A stretch of 32,693 nucleotides of DNA, taken from JAFGJQ01 sp964586145 (GTDB taxonomy: Bacteria > Planctomycetota > Phycisphaerae > UBA1845). The notes beneath the pieces were generated by a model, which saw only the letters and a program-made list of their open reading frames with translations, ran no database searches and was not told where the DNA came from. Of this stretch, positions 8,484-16,482 are shown in pieces (position 1 is the first letter of the stretch; each line of letters opens with the position of its first letter). The stretch is from contig CAZPHH010000053.1 in assembly GCA_964586145.1 (NCBI GenBank), positions 1 through 32,693 on the forward strand, in the 5' to 3' direction. A program made the translations under genes and the position numbers.

Positions 8484-10766
8484 ATGAGTCTGCAGCGCCG
8501 CCTGACCTACCTGTTGACGGCCTTCGCGGCCTTCGCCCTGGCCGCCGCGTTTGGCACGATCTACGGAATCCAGCTCCACGTGGACGAGGCCATGAGCGAG
8601 TTCCAGCAGACGCTCGACCAGGCGCACTGGCTGGCCAACCTGAGCATCGATCTGCGCGGGTACGGGCTGGACCTCCGAGAAGCCGTGGAGGGGCGCTGGC
8701 CGGCGGAGGCGTCCCGGCTCGACCGCTGGATGTCCCTGGCGGGTCGTCTGGCGGAAGCCGGCCGTTATGTTCCCGACACGCCCGCGTCGGCTCGCCTTGC
8801 GGAGTTGACGGAGCAATTCGGGGACGTGTCGCAACGGTGCGTAGCGGCGGTTCGCGCCGGTCGAACGTCGGAGGCGCTGGCCCTGTATGCCAGGTTTGCC
8901 CAGGAGATCCTGCCCGATTGGGAGGCCTCGCTACGATCGCTGTCGGGAGTGCTGGACTCGGCCCGGAACGAATCTCTGGGCACGCTGGTCGCCACGCAGA
9001 CGCAGATTCTGTGGCTTTCCCTTCTGATCGGCGTGTCCGGAGCCGGCTTGGTCGCCGTGGGTGTGGCGTTGATCCGGCGATGGATCATGCGGCCCCTCCG
9101 CGACCTGCACCAGGCCACGCTGGAGTTCGGACAGGGCCGGCTGGACCACCGAGTGCGCCAGCCGGGACCGGCCGAACTGGGCGCGCTGGGGCGGGCCCTC
9201 AACCATATGGCCGACTCCCTGCTGGCCGCCGAGGCGGACCTGCGAACGTCCGAGGCGAAGTACCGGTCTCTGTTCGAGAACCTGCGAGACGCGGCCATGC
9301 TGTGCGATGCGGAGGGCCGCGTTCTGGAGTGCCACGATGGTGACACCCATCTGCTCGGCCCGACCCTCGCCGACAGCAGGGACCGGGACATCACCGAGGT
9401 CTGGCCGCATTGGTCGCAGGCGGAACTCGACTGGACGGCCCTGATCGCCCAGGTGCTGCAGGACGATCGCCAGGTCCGGCGAAACGACGTGCCGCTGCCC
9501 CGAGAAGGGGAGGATGGGCCTGCCCTGGTCGATCTGATCGCCTACCCCGCTGTTTTTGGCGACCGTCGGTGCGTCGCGATCATCTTGCGCGACGTGACCG
9601 AGCGGGCACGCCTGGAGCGCAAGGCCCGGCAGACGGAGGCGATGGAGGCCACGGTCACCTTTGCCCGAGGCGTGGCCCACGACTTCAACAACCTGCTGAC
9701 CAGCGCCATCGGAAGCCTGTCCCTCATGCGTGAGCATCTGGGGGAGGGACTCGCCCGACGCAGGCTGGAGCGAGCCCTGCAGGCAAGCTGGCAGGCGGCC
9801 CGCCTGTCCCGCAAGCTCCTGTCGTTCGCCAGCCGCGGACCGGGTCGGCCGGAGGTGCTCTCACTGCCGGAAACCGTTCGACTGATTCTCGACTCGCTGG
9901 ACGAGGAGTTCCTCCGCGACATTCGCCTGCACGTCGATACGGAGGAGACCGGGCCCGTGCGGATCGACCGCGACCAACTCACCCAGATCGTTCTCAACCT
10001 CGTCATCAACGCTCGCGAGGCCATGCCCGAAGGCGGCGATCTTCGCGTGTCGGTTTGCCCCGCCCGGATGCCGGCCGACCGCCCGGACACCGCGCCGCCC
10101 ACGCACGCAAGGTTGACCGTAGCCGACACGGGCGGCGGGTTGAGCCCCGACGCACGACAGCACCTCTTCGAACCCTTCTATACGACCCGGCAGGGAACCG
10201 AAGGACGGCGACGGGGGATGGGGCTGGCCATCGTCTTCGCCGCCGTGCAGGGGGCCGGCGGATTCATCGAAGTGGAAAGCGAATCGGGCGTCGGCACCCG
10301 GTTCCACGTGTTCCTGCCGCTCTGCCCGGAGCCGCCGATCGTCTCGCCACGGCCCGTGCCCCCCGCGGCCGCGGATCACCAGGGCCAGGGGCGCATTCTG
10401 GTGGTGGAGGACGAGCCGCAGGTGCTGGATCTGTGCGTCGACGCGCTTTCCTCGTGGGGATACTCGGTGGTGACGACCCGCTCCGGCCGCGAGGCCGAGC
10501 AGGCCGTCGCCGACCGCGCGAACGGCACGCCATTCGGCCTGGCAATCGTGGACGGGGGCCTGCCGGACGCCGACGGTCTGGACGTGGCGCGGCGGCTTGT
10601 GGAGCTGGACTCCCGACTGCGAATCATCCTGAGCACCGGACTGGAGGAGCGGGTACTCCCCGCAGACCTGGAGCCCCACGTCTGCGCTCAGCTCATCAAG
10701 CCGTTTCATCTGAACGCACTGGCCGCCGCCGTCTCCGCCGCCATGAACGGGCAGGTTCGCATCTGA
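8484..10766 (+). CDS. Hybrid sensor histidine kinase (HAMP-PAS-HisKA-HATPase-REC)
   Basis: This 760-residue membrane sensor has helices at about 7-30 and 174-196 enclosing a helical periplasmic region. A HAMP linker (about 196-250) and a PAS domain (about 256-375, ending in RDVTERARLERK) follow. The kinase core has the phospho-acceptor His399 in GVAHDFNNLL, an N-box QIVLNLVINAREAM near 502, DTGGG, LFEPFYTTR and GMGLAIVFAAVQ. The C-terminal receiver domain (about 638-755) has acidic residues VEDE, acceptor Asp690 and Lys in LIKPF. The signal is unknown. GGGAG precedes the start. It follows the pseudopilin by 24 bases, suggesting co-expression with the secreted proteins. Its stop is 49 bases from the convergent regulator, which is a plausible partner but not shown to be one. 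Confidence 0.95.
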   Translation: MSLQRRLTYLLTAFAAFALAAAFGTIYGIQLHVDEAMSEFQQTLDQAHWLANLSIDLRGYGLDLREAVEGRWPAEASRLDRWMSLAGRLAEAGRYVPDTPASARLAELTEQFGDVSQRCVAAVRAGRTSEALALYARFAQEILPDWEASLRSLSGVLDSARNESLGTLVATQTQILWLSLLIGVSGAGLVAVGVALIRRWIMRPLRDLHQATLEFGQGRLDHRVRQPGPAELGALGRALNHMADSLLAAEADLRTSEAKYRSLFENLRDAAMLCDAEGRVLECHDGDTHLLGPTLADSRDRDITEVWPHWSQAELDWTALIAQVLQDDRQVRRNDVPLPREGEDGPALVDLIAYPAVFGDRRCVAIILRDVTERARLERKARQTEAMEATVTFARGVAHDFNNLLTSAIGSLSLMREHLGEGLARRRLERALQASWQAARLSRKLLSFASRGPGRPEVLSLPETVRLILDSLDEEFLRDIRLHVDTEETGPVRIDRDQLTQIVLNLVINAREAMPEGGDLRVSVCPARMPADRPDTAPPTHARLTVADTGGGLSPDARQHLFEPFYTTRQGTEGRRRGMGLAIVFAAVQGAGGFIEVESESGVGTRFHVFLPLCPEPPIVSPRPVPPAAADHQGQGRILVVEDEPQVLDLCVDALSSWGYSVVTTRSGREAEQAVADRANGTPFGLAIVDGGLPDADGLDVARRLVELDSRLRIILSTGLEERVLPADLEPHVCAQLIKPFHLNALAAAVSAAMNGQVRI

Positions 10767-10815
10767 TGCGCACCGCGTGACGTGCGCGACGTGTGGAGTG
10801 TCCAGGGGATGCCGT

Positions 10816-11562
10816 TCAGGTTGCCTCAGCCGGCGGCGTGACGCAGAGCATGAAGCCCCGGCCGCGAACCGTGTGGAGCAGGCGGGAGTAGAGCCCGCCT
10901 TCGAGTTTGTTGCGCAGGTAGTTCACGTACACGTTCAGCACGTTGCTGTCGTCTTCCGTGTCGGCCCCCCAGATCTCCTGGAGCAGGCCCGAGCGGGTCA
11001 GCACCTCTTCCGCGTGCCGCATGAAATGGACGAGCAGGTCCATCTCGCGGGCGGACAGCGCGGCCTCGATCTCGCCGCGGCGCACCACGCGACGCACCAA
11101 GTCCAGCTCCACGTCTGCGTACGTCATCGTGTGCCGCCGTGCCGGGCGGGCCCGGCGCAGCAGGGCGTCAATCCGAGCGCGCAACTCGGGCATGGCAAAC
11201 GGTTTGACCAGGTAATCGTCCGCACCGTGCCGGAACCCGTCCACCCGCTCGTCCACCGCGGAACGCGCCGTGAGCATCAGGATCGGCAGCTCCCGGCCCG
11301 CCGCCCGCAAGTCATCCGCAATGGCCAGACCGCTTCCGTCCGGCAGGTTGAGGTCCAGCACGAGGATGTCAAACGTCTGCCGCCCCAGGCAGGACCGACC
11401 CTCGGCCACCGACGCCGCGTGCTCGAACGTGAACGCCCCGCCTGGGAGGCCCTCGCGCACGGCCTCCACCACCTGCGGATCGTCCTCGATCAGCAGGAGC
11501 CGCACGGCAGACGGATCGGCAGTCGGTTGCGGTTCCATGGTCGTCACCCGCCCGAGCCCCAC
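10816..11562 (-). CDS. OmpR/PhoB-family response regulator
   Basis: The 248-residue protein has a receiver domain (about 20-135) with acidic IEDD, acceptor Asp70 in LVLDLNLPDGSG, Thr98 and Lys120 in DDYLVKPF. A winged-helix DNA-binding domain follows (about 145-240), with LSAREMDLLVHFM, NVLNVYVNYLRNKL and LLHTVRGRGFML. It would bind promoter DNA when phosphorylated. The GTG start at 11562 is supported by a -10-like TAGGAT that ends seven bases upstream with TTGCGT 17 bases further out. An ATG at 11538 is the alternative, but no good ribosome site precedes it. No kinase is next to it on the same strand; the hybrid kinase lies tail to tail 49 bases away. Confidence 0.95.
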   Translation of the reverse strand: MGLGRVTTMEPQPTADPSAVRLLLIEDDPQVVEAVREGLPGGAFTFEHAASVAEGRSCLGRQTFDILVLDLNLPDGSGLAIADDLRAAGRELPILMLTARSAVDERVDGFRHGADDYLVKPFAMPELRARIDALLRRARPARRHTMTYADVELDLVRRVVRRGEIEAALSAREMDLLVHFMRHAEEVLTRSGLLQEIWGADTEDDSNVLNVYVNYLRNKLEGGLYSRLLHTVRGRGFMLCVTPPAEAT

Positions 11563-11568
11563 GCTGCC

Positions 11569-11597
11569 ATCCTACGGACCCGCGGCGGGAAACGCAA
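11569..11597 (-). promoter_or_regulatory. Candidate promoter placing transcription start at the regulator's start codon
   Basis: On the minus strand TTGCGT (11597-11592) and TAGGAT (11574-11569) are 17 bases apart. Six bases separate the -10 box from the GTG at 11562, so the mRNA would begin at or next to the start codon. An AGGA in the same stretch could instead act as a weak ribosome site. Confidence 0.35.
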
Positions 11598-11821
11598 AGC
11601 CCGTACGACCGCACCGCGGCAGCGGATGAATCCGCGAACGACGCGGCGGTTCAGCCGGCGGTACACCACCCCTGGTTCCGTGATGCGTGCAAGCCGCCCC
11701 ACGCCCCCAACCTGCCTCCCAACAACCCGTTTGTCCGACAGCTCTGCCTCCGTGACACCTTTCCTCTTCCTCGTTGGTGTTTGCAGCACCGGCCTCTGGT
11801 GTGTGGGGCCGTCCCGGCGCA

Positions 11822-11897
11822 GCGAAGGAGAAGGGGCTGGCGCGGGTGCGGGCGGGAGACGTTGCGCAGGACGCGAAGAATTCGGACGTTTGCCGCG
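11822..11897. repeat. Dispersed repeat, short copy
   Basis: Positions 11822-11848 and 11850-11897 match 18617-18643 and 18664-18711 at 21 of 27 and 38 of 48 positions without gaps inside each block. The second copy has about 19 extra bases between the blocks. No reading frame is conserved, so this looks like a decayed non-coding repeat. It fills much of the 11563-11967 stretch, which otherwise holds only promoters. Confidence 0.5.
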
Positions 11898-11927
11898 TAG
11901 CGCAGAGAGCATCTCCGCACCTTCCTT

Positions 11928-11956
11928 TTGGTTTCTGCGTTTCCCTTGGCTATAAT
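11928..11956 (+). promoter_or_regulatory. cmk promoter, near-leaderless
   Basis: TTGGTT (11928-11933) and a perfect TATAAT (11951-11956) are separated by 17 bases. The ATG of cmk is at 11968, so transcription would start about five bases before it. No Shine-Dalgarno sequence is present, which agrees with a near-leaderless mRNA. Confidence 0.6.
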
Positions 11957-11967
11957 CCGTCCTCGAC

Positions 11968-12636
11968 ATGATCATCACCATTGACGGAAACGCCGGATCG
12001 GGAAAGTCGACGGCCGCTCGCAAGCTGGCGGGCCGGCTGAACATCGCCTACCTCGACACCGGAGCCATGTATCGGGCCATCGCCTGGGCCGCTCTGGAGC
12101 ACGGCGTGGATTTCGAGGATCACGAGGCCCTCGCGGCCCTGGCCCGCGAGGTGAACCTGGAGGTGGACTGCGGTCCCACGCACACCCGGGTGAAGATCAA
12201 CGACCGCGACGTGACCGAAGCGATCCGCACCATGGAGGTCAACCGGCACACGTCGGCCGTCGCCCGCAACCAACCCATTCGCGACCTGCTCGTGGAGAAG
12301 CAGCGTCAGATCGGCCGGCGCCTGGGCGCGCTGGTCACGGAGGGCCGGGACCAGGGCTCCGTGGTCTTCCCGGACGCCGATGCGAAGTTCGTCATGGAGG
12401 CCTCGCTGGACAAGCGGACCGAGCGTCGCTACGCGGAGCTGGTGGCCGACGGCGAGGAGGTGGACATCGCGGAGGTGCGCCGCAACCTGGATTCCCGCGA
12501 CGCCACCGACGCCCGCCAGTGGGCCGCCCTGTACGCCCCCGGCGCCGCCATCCGCATCGACACCAGCCACATGAGCATCCCCCAGGTGGTGGACCGCCTG
12601 CTCGCTCACATCCGGCAGTTGAATCACGGAAGATAG
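11968..12636 (+). CDS. cmk: Cytidylate kinase
   Basis: This 222-residue protein is of normal bacterial CMP-kinase length. It transfers phosphate from ATP to CMP or dCMP in the cytoplasm to give CDP or dCDP for nucleic-acid and lipid precursors. The P-loop GNAGSGKST is at residues 7-15. The family motifs YLDTGAMYRAIAW, TEGRDQGSVVFPDADAKFVMEAS, KRTERRYAEL and NLDSRD are all present, and the end matches the family (IDTSHMSIPQVVDRLLAHI). The usual VxGRDxGT reads TEGRDQGS here. It has no ribosome-binding site and begins about five bases after the expected transcription start. The gene is complete and its stop lies one base before the assembly gap, so its true downstream neighbour is unknown. Confidence 0.96.
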   Translation: MIITIDGNAGSGKSTAARKLAGRLNIAYLDTGAMYRAIAWAALEHGVDFEDHEALAALAREVNLEVDCGPTHTRVKINDRDVTEAIRTMEVNRHTSAVARNQPIRDLLVEKQRQIGRRLGALVTEGRDQGSVVFPDADAKFVMEASLDKRTERRYAELVADGEEVDIAEVRRNLDSRDATDARQWAALYAPGAAIRIDTSHMSIPQVVDRLLAHIRQLNHGR

Positions 12637-12637
12637 G

Positions 12638-12737
12638 NNNNNNNNNNNNNNNNNNNNNNNNNNNNNNNNNNNNNNNNNNNNNNNNNNNNNNNNNNNNNNN
12701 NNNNNNNNNNNNNNNNNNNNNNNNNNNNNNNNNNNNN
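12638..12737. other. Assembly gap of 100 N
   Basis: A run of exactly 100 N is the usual filler for a scaffold join of unknown size. It cuts the glycosyltransferase gene on its right. Genes on either side may not be real neighbours, and missing sequence could include whole genes. Confidence 0.98.
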
Positions 12738-14422
12738 TCGCTCAGGCGGCGGTAGGTCGGCACCGCCGCGAGCAGGTCGGCAAGTTGCGGATGACGCTCC
12801 GGCAGCGGAACATCGGATTCGCGGCAGAGCACGCTGCCGCCGGCCGCAACAACCTCCAGCGCGGTTCGCGCGGTCAAAGACCCGAAGAACGGGCAGAGCA
12901 CGACCCGCGCGGCATGGTAGATTTCATTACGCTGCTCCACCGGCGGCACGGGCCCCGCGTGCCGTTCGGCCAGCGGTGGCGCCGTGGACCACCCGTCTCC
13001 CCACAGGCGGACGCGCAGTCCCTGCCGGATCAGCCGCTCTGCGGCCAATCTCGCAAGCACGGATGGGGCGATCCGGTCCTGGATCAGCCCGACGAAGCCG
13101 GCCCGAATCCGATCGTCCTTCAGCGACCGATCGCACCGTCGCTCCGCGGCCGTCAGAATGCCCTCGGCGTGATCGGGCACGTAGGTCTCCGCCCAACTCG
13201 GCGCCGCATGCACGATGGCCTCGAACAAACGCTGCTGGCTCTCGGCGGAGACGTGGCCGGCGGCCCGCAGGTCGGCCACGTCACACAGGATCGCCACGTC
13301 GCAGGCAAACGGGGGACACGGGGCATCGCTCGGCGCAGGCGGCCCCAGGGCCAACGCGTCCACCCCAACTTCCAGCACGTCGACACGCTCTGCGGGCACG
13401 CCCGCCTCACGGAGCACCTGCGCCTGATAGGGAGTCGACGCCAGGTGCAGGCCGCGTTTGGGCACGCCCTCCGACAGCGCGGCGGACAGCCGGGCCGTGG
13501 GTCCGAACCAGGTCACCATGCACAGCCGCTCGGGCAGGAACGCCTCGATCCGGCCGCCGAACGTGTGGCAGCACAACACCCAATCCGCCCGGTGGCGATC
13601 AATGGTTTCCAGTCGTGCCACGATGTGGCATCGCGACGGGTGGTCCGGCGCACACGTGGCGGCAGGCCAGCCCAGGTGCTCGGCGGTCGCAGCCAGACGC
13701 CGCACGTCGTCACAGGCCGCGGAGCGAGGGTCCACGGTCACGATGGCCACGCGCGGCGGCGCGGAGGGATCGGGCGCGGCGCGACCCCGCCAGGTGTTCG
13801 CGAGCGCCACCGCCCGGGCCGCCTGCCGCCCGGCCACGGCGCGCCCGGCCGATTCCACCTCGGCCTTGAGGGTCTGCACCTGTGCGGCAGAGGATTCCGG
13901 TGAGCGAACGACGCGTGTGGGAAACTCATAGCCCGGGTGTTCGTCGAAGAAGCGCAGCAAAGCCGCGGCCAACTTCAATCCACTCAGCAGAACAAGTCGG
14001 CCGTCGGCGAGGGCGTCGGCCACGTCATGCAGGCGCAGGGCCAATGCCAAATGCAACGGGTTCGGCTCATGCACGAACACGGCGCAGTGGGGCTCGATCC
14101 GCTCCGTCAGCAACCGAGCCTCCATGCCGGAGCCGATGCCGGGCAACAGCGTGCTCTCCCGACCGGCCTCGCTGCATTCGAGAATGGCCGGCGCGCTGAT
14201 GGTGGGCATCGACGTTCCGCCGAACCACGACCGACGGCCGTCCGATTCGGTCAACAGGTACGTGGGCGTTCCGTCACGGCCGCGCGTCGGCTGAACGGTC
14301 GGAGGAACGGGCTGGGCGGCAAGAGCGTCGGCCAGATCCGGCGCGACGGATTGCAGCGCCGCCAGGTTCCGAGCGAGACAATCATCCGGGGAACGGACCG
14401 GGTTGCCCTGCGATGCATGCAT
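12738..14422 (-). CDS. Glycosyltransferase-like protein (Maf/CgeB type), truncated by the gap
   Basis: About 561 residues are visible and the C-terminus is lost in the gap. The N-terminal part (about 60-160) resembles the Maf/MptE-like DUF115 pattern: LLPGIGSGMEARLLTERIEPHCAVFVHEPNPLHLALAL and DGRLVLLSG. The C-terminal part (about 470-560) resembles CgeB/YkvP-type group 1 glycosyltransferases: LRVRLWGDGW, a Tyr-His-Ala-Ala segment, then RTALEVVAAGGSVLCRES. Proteins with this mix often glycosylate flagellins or other surface proteins, or make surface glycans; the acceptor here is unknown. The start ATG at 14422 has no ribosome site but follows a -10-like box by six bases. A small membrane-protein gene ends 39 bases upstream on the same strand. 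Confidence 0.75.
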
Positions 14423-14428
14423 GGGCGC

Positions 14429-14457
14429 ACTGTAGCGAAGAGCAATGGGACGGACAA
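14429..14457 (-). promoter_or_regulatory. Candidate leaderless promoter of the glycosyltransferase
   Basis: On the minus strand TTGTCC (14457-14452) and TACAGT (14434-14429) are 17 bases apart, each matching four of six consensus positions. The -10 box ends six bases before the ATG at 14422, which places the transcript start at the start codon. No Shine-Dalgarno is present. Confidence 0.45.
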
Positions 14458-14461
14458 CGCA

Positions 14462-14644
14462 TCAATGGGTGCTGACGACGCGGAAGACGGCCATCGCGAT
14501 CAGAAACACCATCCAGAGGCCCAAAACGACGAACCCGGCAACCAGCGGCCCGCGGGGCAGGGGCGGGGCGTTTCCGGCAGGAACCGTCGGGTCCTGCCAG
14601 TTGATGCGAGGGGGTGCGGTGAGTCCCGACTTCGACTCCGTCAT
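14462..14644 (-). CDS. Small single-helix membrane protein
   Basis: A 60-residue product starts MTESKSGLTAPP, has a polar proline-rich N-terminus and one strong hydrophobic helix near the C-terminus (LVAGFVVLGLWMVFLIAMAVF). It ends in VVSTH. GGGAG lies nine bases before the ATG at 14644. The longer reading from 14707 has no good start. I recognise no family. It lies 39 bases before the glycosyltransferase on the same strand and could be co-transcribed, although that gene seems to have its own promoter. The composition (a clean helix and a ribosome site) argues that it is real. Confidence 0.6.
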   Translation of the reverse strand: MTESKSGLTAPPRINWQDPTVPAGNAPPLPRGPLVAGFVVLGLWMVFLIAMAVFRVVSTH

Positions 14645-14723
14645 GGCGTTGGCTCCCGGGTGAGCGATACCGTGCTCTCCAGGGCCGCCATTGTGCAGGC
14701 AGACCACCCGCGGAGCAAGAGTA

Positions 14724-14749
14724 CACGGACCGGCCGGAGCCGGCCCGTG
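14724..14749 (-). terminator. Terminator hairpin after the DUF1573 gene
   Basis: Read on the minus strand, an 11-base stem (CACGGGCCGGC with GCCGGTCCGTG, one G-U pair) closes on the loop TCCG, an UNCG-type tetraloop. It lies about 31 bases after the stop at 14781. The T-rich stretch after it is weak (TACTCTTG). Confidence 0.6.
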
Positions 14750-14780
14750 CCTTTCGCATCGGGTTTCTACAGGACGAGCC

Positions 14781-16226
14781 TCAGACGCCGGACCGCGGTT
14801 GCGGCGCAGCAGAGGCGGCGGATTCCGTCGCCTCGCCCTTCACAATTGTCACCGGGACCCGGATCCGCTCGGCCTCCTTCACATTGGTCCCGACCGTGAC
14901 CACCGCTTCGTGGGTACCGACCGGCACTTCTCCGTTCAGCCGGATCTCCACGGCCTTGCGGCCGGCCGGGGCGGCGGGATCCTCCACAATCTCGGCCGTC
15001 ACGAAGGCTTGGTCGCTCTCGGCGGTGGTGACGGTCAATGGGACGCCGCGATCCGTGGAAAGGTGAATCCGCCGGGAGCGGGCCTTGGCGTCATCGCCGG
15101 TGCGCAGCACCACGCACGGCGGCGAGACCTGCACCCGCGGGGAGACGTTCACGAAAACCGGGATGTCGATGACCGGCTGGGCCGTGTTGTCGGTGAACAC
15201 ACGAAGCATCGCGCCCAGAGGGCCGTCGGGGGCCGATTCGGATACGACGGGAACGATCTGATAGACGTCGCTCGGGCCGGGCGGCCGCGTCAACTCGACG
15301 TGGATGTGCGACCCCGCATCCGCACTCAGAATCCGCAGCGGCTTGTCCGTCGTGGAACGCACCGTAACCGCCCGCAGCCGGGTCCCGCGCGGAGCGGGCT
15401 GAACGGCCTGGATATTCGCAGGGGCAAAATCCACGTCGCCCTGTATGCGTCCAAACACGCGAAGGGTCTGTTTGGACGCCTGGCCGCCCACGTTCACGCC
15501 CACCGTGACGATCCCGTTCAGAGTGCCGGTGGACGCCGTATCCTCCACCGCGAAGCGCAGCCGAACGCCGGTTCGCTCGCCCTCCGTGATCGGCTCCTGA
15601 GTGTAGCTCAAGCCGCCGGCGCTGATCTGGACGGATTCCACCTGCAGCGTCGTTTCGCCGGCCCCCGGGATCAGGTCGATCGGTTGGGAGATGGCATCCC
15701 CCGGCCGGATGTTCTGTGCGTTCAGCACGGGGCCCGGCTTGACGTTCACCAACGTCTCGACAAACGCCCGTAGCGTCAGTCGGAGGGTCTTTCGCGCGGG
15801 GTCGTTGCTTTTGATGGTCACAGAATACCGCTGACTGCCGGACTTGCCCCGAGAGTTGAACTTCGCCTCGATCTCGACAGACCCGCCCGGCGGGACGGTC
15901 TTCTGCTCTTCCGTCAGCTTCACGGTCGTGCAGCCGCAGGTGGAGCGGATATCCCCGATCTTGAGGTCCTGGTCGCCGCGGTTCTCCACGCGAAACTTCG
16001 CCGTATGGGTCTCGCCTTCCCGAATGGTGCCGAGGTCCACTTCCGGCTCGGCCGTGTATATCTTGGGCGCCCCCGTAACAGACTCGGGGGTCAGGCCCTG
16101 TGTTTCGTCGGGCGCAACGGCCGCCTGTCCCGAAGATTGCGCTACAACGACCCGCTCGCCCTCCGTCTGGGCCATCGCCAGCCCGCCCGCGCACAACCAC
16201 ACCGCCAGAACCTGCTTGGTGAACAT
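14781..16226 (-). CDS. Exported DUF1573-domain protein
   Basis: The 481-residue protein has a signal peptide (MFTKQVLAVWLCAGGLAMA, cut before QT). A DUF1573 domain spans about 60-150: DLGTIREGETHTAKFRVENRG, the conserved CGCT of STCGCTTVKL, VPPGGSVEIEAKFNSRGKSG and IKSNDPARKTLRLTL. Beta-rich segments follow through to the C-terminus and probably form more Ig-like domains, including a second NVSPRVQVSPPCVVL unit near 350. DUF1573 proteins are abundant and exported in Planctomycetota and Bacteroidota, and their function is not settled. The start at 16226 is set by AGGAGGAG six bases upstream. It is transcribed away from the HAD hydrolase, with candidate promoters back to back in 16330-16433, and appears to be a single-gene unit. 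Confidence 0.9.
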   Translation of the reverse strand: MFTKQVLAVWLCAGGLAMAQTEGERVVVAQSSGQAAVAPDETQGLTPESVTGAPKIYTAEPEVDLGTIREGETHTAKFRVENRGDQDLKIGDIRSTCGCTTVKLTEEQKTVPPGGSVEIEAKFNSRGKSGSQRYSVTIKSNDPARKTLRLTLRAFVETLVNVKPGPVLNAQNIRPGDAISQPIDLIPGAGETTLQVESVQISAGGLSYTQEPITEGERTGVRLRFAVEDTASTGTLNGIVTVGVNVGGQASKQTLRVFGRIQGDVDFAPANIQAVQPAPRGTRLRAVTVRSTTDKPLRILSADAGSHIHVELTRPPGPSDVYQIVPVVSESAPDGPLGAMLRVFTDNTAQPVIDIPVFVNVSPRVQVSPPCVVLRTGDDAKARSRRIHLSTDRGVPLTVTTAESDQAFVTAEIVEDPAAPAGRKAVEIRLNGEVPVGTHEAVVTVGTNVKEAERIRVPVTIVKGEATESAASAAPQPRSGV

Positions 16227-16329
16227 GGAACGCTCCTCCTGTCCGCTTGTGATCCAGGACCGCCCCGGCCGAACGCATGACGATCCGGCCAACGGGAGCC
16301 CTGTGAAAAGACTGTCACGCGCTCCCTGC

Positions 16330-16357
16330 ATCGTACCACCACCCCGCAAACCGGCAA
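16330..16357 (-). promoter_or_regulatory. Candidate promoter of the DUF1573 gene
   Basis: TTGCCG (16357-16352) and TACGAT (16335-16330) on the minus strand are 16 bases apart, each matching four of six consensus positions. The leader would be about 100 bases. Confidence 0.3.
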
Positions 16358-16404
16358 AGTAACGGGCCGGTAACAAGGCCGGCGCCCTTCCACCCGCGGT
16401 GGGA

Positions 16405-16433
16405 ATGACCGGCGGGCCCCGGCCGGGTACACT
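16405..16433 (+). promoter_or_regulatory. Candidate promoter of the HAD hydrolase gene
   Basis: ATGACC (16405-16410) and TACACT (16428-16433) are 17 bases apart. Transcription would start about 43 bases before the ATG at 16483. Confidence 0.35.
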
Positions 16434-16482
16434 GCCGACCCGCCCGCGGGACGGCCCGGCGGGCAAGAGAAGGGCCAGAACG

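Noticed and set aside
6900..8834. Long minus-strand frame (about 644 residues)
   Set aside because: It lies opposite the dockerin-repeat gene, pseudopilin and kinase, whose domains and ribosome sites are clear, and its product is low-complexity.
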